Source: Candidatus Fermentithermobacillaceae bacterium UBA3907 | GTDB lineage: Bacteria; Bacillota; Sulfobacillia; Fermentithermobacillales; Fermentithermobacillaceae | Assembly: GCA_002391545.1 (NCBI GenBank) | Contig: DGFF01000129.1 | Location: 20,760 to 30,018 of the forward strand | Length of the DNA stretch: 9,259 nucleotides | Reading direction: 5' to 3' | Part shown: positions 7,457-9,259 of the stretch, piece after piece | Layout: each line of letters opens with the position of its first letter | How positions within the stretch are numbered: the first letter of the stretch is position 1 | The notes under the pieces: model-generated | The model's input: only the letters and a program-made list of their open reading frames with translations | What the model was told of the DNA's origin: nothing | Databases searched by the model: none | Position numbers and translations under genes: made by a program

Positions 7457-7909
7457 TTGCTGATTTCCAGATCTGTTACTGTCAAAGCAAGGGTAACTCC
7501 TAGTTTGCGTGCAGAACTTGGCGCAGAAATGCAAAGAGTTATAAGAGACATTGATAACGAAGTAGCGAGAATCGAGAAGGCTTTGCTTAGCGTTCCCTCT
7601 ACTGCTATAGATGCTTCTGGGATGCTTGAAACCAAGCACAAGCTTCTTGCGCGCAAAGATACCCTTTTGGCGAATCTAAAGGATATTGCCAATCTCGAGG
7701 ACGGACAAGAGATTGCTAGAGGGCAGATTGAAGGTTTTTACGATCTGAAGGTTGGAGACAGATGGCCGGAAGTCATGGCGTGCGAGGTAGTTGTAGAAGA
7801 CGGGGTAGTTATAGCCATAAGGGAAGGAAATGCGATCACATTGTCCTTAGATTATCAAAATCAATCTGAGACAAGCGGCGAAGACTCGCAAGAGCCCTCG
7901 GGAGGCTAA
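7457..7909 (+). CDS. ylqD: YlqD family protein
   Basis: 150 residues matching the YlqD family in layout and position. A start strand ISRSVTVKARVT is followed by a charged helical or coiled-coil stretch (about 15-80), then a beta-rich C-terminal module (about 85-122) with the hallmark KVGDRWPEVM and VVVEDGVVIAIREG. The last 15 residues are Ser/Glu/Gly-rich and look disordered. YlqD has no established biochemical role; its constant place among rpsP, khpA, rimM and trmD suggests ribosome or RNA biology. The start is TTG with a weak GGTG (7447-7450) about 6 nt upstream, the poorest ribosome-binding site here. No rimM follows it: trmD begins 3 bp after the stop. I considered whether it is a shortened RimM and rejected this, since the N-terminal RimM domain and the PRC-barrel motifs are not recognisable. 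Confidence 0.82.
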   Translation: MLISRSVTVKARVTPSLRAELGAEMQRVIRDIDNEVARIEKALLSVPSTAIDASGMLETKHKLLARKDTLLANLKDIANLEDGQEIARGQIEGFYDLKVGDRWPEVMACEVVVEDGVVIAIREGNAITLSLDYQNQSETSGEDSQEPSGG

Positions 7910-7912
7910 ATA

Positions 7913-8662
7913 TTGAGAGTTTATATCCTTACGCTATTTCCGGAGATGTTTCCATGTGTGCTGAATGCGAGCATCCTTAAGCGAGCGCAAGATCAAGGCG
8001 CTCTCAAGGTAGATCTTGTGAACATAAGAGATTTTGCCGTAGATGCCCACGGTACAGTGGACGACTACCCTTATGGTGGGGGCCCGGGCATGGTCATGAA
8101 GCCCGAACCTGTTTTTGAAAGTCTTGATTGGATAAGAGGGCAAATCGAAGATGAACCGTATGTGGTTTTGTTGAGCCCTCAAGGCTATACATTCGATTCG
8201 GCGTGGGCCAAGGAAATTGCCCAGAAGGAAAACGTAGTGCTTATAGCTGGACATTATGAAGGATTCGACGAACGGATCAGGATTTTGGCTGACACAGAGT
8301 TATCTATTGGAGACTATGTTCTAACTGGTGGAGAACTTGCAGCCATGGTTGTCCTAGATGCGTCAGTCAGGTTTGTTCCTGGAGTGCTTGGAGATGACGA
8401 TTCGGCGTGGGAGGACTCGTTTTCCCATGGGCTCCTCGAGGGTCCGCAATACACGCGACCCCGCGTCTATAGAGATATGAGCGTTCCAGAAGTGTTGTTA
8501 AGCGGAAACCATGATGCGATTATGAGATGGCGACGGAAGGAAGCCTTGAGGCGTACAAAGGAGAGACGTCCTGAACTACTTGAGAAAGCTCGGCTTACCT
8601 ACGAAGACAGGCGCCTATTAGAAGAAATCGAGAAAGAGCAGAGCAACTTAATAGAAGCGTAG
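7913..8662 (+). CDS. trmD: tRNA (guanine37-N1)-methyltransferase TrmD
   Basis: TrmD transfers methyl from S-adenosylmethionine to N1 of G37 next to the anticodon of tRNAs reading CNN codons, preventing +1 frameshifts. The enzyme is a cytosolic homodimer with a trefoil-knot SPOUT fold. This 249-residue protein is full length. Visible: YPYGGGPGMVMKPEP (52-66), knot segments LLSPQG (86-91), IAGHYEGFDERI (111-122) and SIGDYVLTGGELAAM (131-145), R153 in RFVPGVLG, D168 in EDSF (matching the E. coli catalytic Asp169) and LEGPQYTRP (175-183). The C-terminal helical tRNA-binding domain contains MRWRRKEALRRT. TTG start with GGAGG (7901-7905) 7 nt upstream, inside the end of ylqD, so the two are probably translationally coupled. 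The stop lies 20 bp before the preferred rplS start. Confidence 0.97.
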   Translation: MRVYILTLFPEMFPCVLNASILKRAQDQGALKVDLVNIRDFAVDAHGTVDDYPYGGGPGMVMKPEPVFESLDWIRGQIEDEPYVVLLSPQGYTFDSAWAKEIAQKENVVLIAGHYEGFDERIRILADTELSIGDYVLTGGELAAMVVLDASVRFVPGVLGDDDSAWEDSFSHGLLEGPQYTRPRVYRDMSVPEVLLSGNHDAIMRWRRKEALRRTKERRPELLEKARLTYEDRRLLEEIEKEQSNLIEA

Positions 8663-8682
8663 TGAGGCAAGGAGTGATTTCG

Positions 8683-9027
8683 GTGGATATTATCAAATCG
8701 ATTGAAGAGAAGCAAATGAGAACGGATCTTCCAGTGTTTGGACCTGGCGATACGGTTAGAGTGCATTTTAAGGTAGTGGAGGGGGGCCGCGAACGTATTC
8801 AGCCCTTTGATGGTGTGGTTATACGGCGTCAGAGCGGAGGCCTCAGAGAGACGTTTACTGTACGTCGAGTATCATACGGTGTAGGTGTAGAAAGGACATT
8901 TCCCCTGCACTCACCTAGGATTGAAAAAATAGAAGTTCTTCGCAGGGGCAAAGTTAGAAGAGCCAAACTTTACTACCTGCGAGAAAGGTCTGGCAAGGCG
9001 GCGAGGATTCCTGAAAAGAGGAAATGA
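8683..9027 (+). CDS. rplS: 50S ribosomal protein L19
   Basis: 114 residues in the preferred frame start, normal for bL19, which sits at the 30S-50S interface and helps form intersubunit bridges. Diagnostic segments are PGDTVRVHFKVVEG (21-34), IQPFDGVVI (39-47) and RRVSYGVGVERTFPLHSPRI (61-80), followed by a basic tail. I chose GTG 8683 because AAGGAG (8669-8674) lies 8 nt upstream and because L19 proteins begin close to DIIKxIE. The longer GTG at 8662 would add seven unconserved residues that include the ribosome-binding site itself. With the GTG 8683 start, the apparent overlap with trmD disappears. The stop TGA shares one base with the lepB ATG. Confidence 0.96.
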   Translation: MDIIKSIEEKQMRTDLPVFGPGDTVRVHFKVVEGGRERIQPFDGVVIRRQSGGLRETFTVRRVSYGVGVERTFPLHSPRIEKIEVLRRGKVRRAKLYYLRERSGKAARIPEKRK

Positions 9028-9259
9028 TGGAAACCCTCAAGGATATTGTTCAAGTAACGGTAACAGCGTTAATTATAGCCATAGTTATCCGCGGACTTTT
9101 GATCGAAGTGTTCGTAGTGCAGGGCCCGTCAATGGAGCCAACTCTTGTTGATGGTAACAGGCTTTTGGTTTCAAAAATTGCGTATAAGATCGGTAAACCA
9201 AGTCGCGGTGATGTGGTAGTACTTCGGTATCCTTTGGATCCTTCGAAAGACTATATTAA
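9027..9259 (+). CDS. lepB: Signal peptidase I (partial, C-terminus off window)
   Basis: The first 77 residues of a type I signal peptidase (S26), which cleaves signal peptides from exported proteins at the outer face of the cytoplasmic membrane. Residues about 8-30 form a single hydrophobic anchor (TVTALIIAIVIRGLLIEVFV). Box B follows, QGPSMEPTL (32-40), with S35 the expected nucleophile, and then RGDVVVLRYP (60-69). The catalytic lysine is expected shortly beyond the cut after DYI. The short form with one membrane segment is the Gram-positive-style architecture. ATG 9027 overlaps the rplS stop by one base (TGATG); GAGG at 9018-9021 is 5 nt upstream, suggesting coupling. It continues the ribosome/SRP operon, linking targeting to secretion processing. 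I see no stop before the end of the window. Confidence 0.93.
   Translation, partial: METLKDIVQVTVTALIIAIVIRGLLIEVFVVQGPSMEPTLVDGNRLLVSKIAYKIGKPSRGDVVVLRYPLDPSKDYI

Larger units (their letters stand above)
587..9259 (+). other. Likely single transcription unit, smc to lepB
   Basis: All ten + strand genes are codirectional. Gaps are 46 (smc-ftsY), 40, -11, 46, 28, 28, 3, 20 and -1 bp. None of these gaps contains a GC-rich stem followed by a T-run, and none shows a convincing internal promoter. This is an inference from spacing; weak internal promoters, for example before rpsP, would be missed by eye. Confidence 0.6.

Noticed and set aside
7457..7909. Reading the ylqD ORF as a degenerate rimM
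   Set aside because: The sequence matches YlqD features (KVGDRW, VVVEDGVVIAIREG) and lacks recognisable RimM N-terminal and PRC-barrel motifs; the position after khpA also fits ylqD.
8662..8682. GTG 8662 as the rplS start overlapping the trmD stop
   Set aside because: The extra seven residues are not conserved and encode the ribosome-binding site of GTG 8683.

Overview
This window is a compact bacterial housekeeping locus read almost entirely on the + strand: smc, ftsY, ylxM, ffh, rpsP, khpA (ylqC), ylqD, trmD, rplS and the start of lepB. The gene order is the one known from Bacillota such as Bacillus and clostridia, and ylqD is mainly a Bacillota marker. Moderate G+C by eye, frequent AGA/AGG and ATA codons, strong purine-rich ribosome-binding sites and many TTG starts would also fit a related deep-branching Gram-positive-like lineage or Synergistota. 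I cannot place the organism further from this sequence alone.

Layout. Positions 1-467 carry, on the minus strand, the N-terminal 155 residues of an HTH regulator with an S24/LexA-like C-terminal domain, cut by the window edge. A 119-bp divergent intergenic region (468-586) separates it from smc. From smc (587-4105) to the right edge, every gap is under 50 bp, some genes overlap, and no terminator hairpin is visible, so smc to lepB is probably one transcription unit or a set of heavily overlapping ones. The modules are chromosome condensation (Smc), the signal recognition particle and its receptor (Ffh, FtsY, with YlxM between them), small-subunit ribosome and RNA-binding proteins (S16, KhpA, YlqD), tRNA m1G37 methylation (TrmD), ribosomal protein L19, and signal peptidase I (LepB). 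FtsY and Ffh deliver the membrane and secretory proteins that LepB then processes.

Four points depart from the textbook arrangement. (1) The gene beside smc is not rnc but a divergent LexA-like regulator in which both catalytic positions of the S24 fold (Ser and Lys) appear substituted. (2) rimM, which normally lies between ylqD and trmD, is missing: ylqD and trmD are only 3 bp apart. (3) Six of eleven genes start with TTG, including four in a row (rpsP, khpA, ylqD, trmD). (4) Several longest-ORF starts need trimming (ftsY, ffh, rplS), which changes the apparent overlaps. I see no mobile element, CRISPR array, tRNA or rRNA. The core operon itself is ordinary, and the regulator and the missing rimM are the points most worth following.
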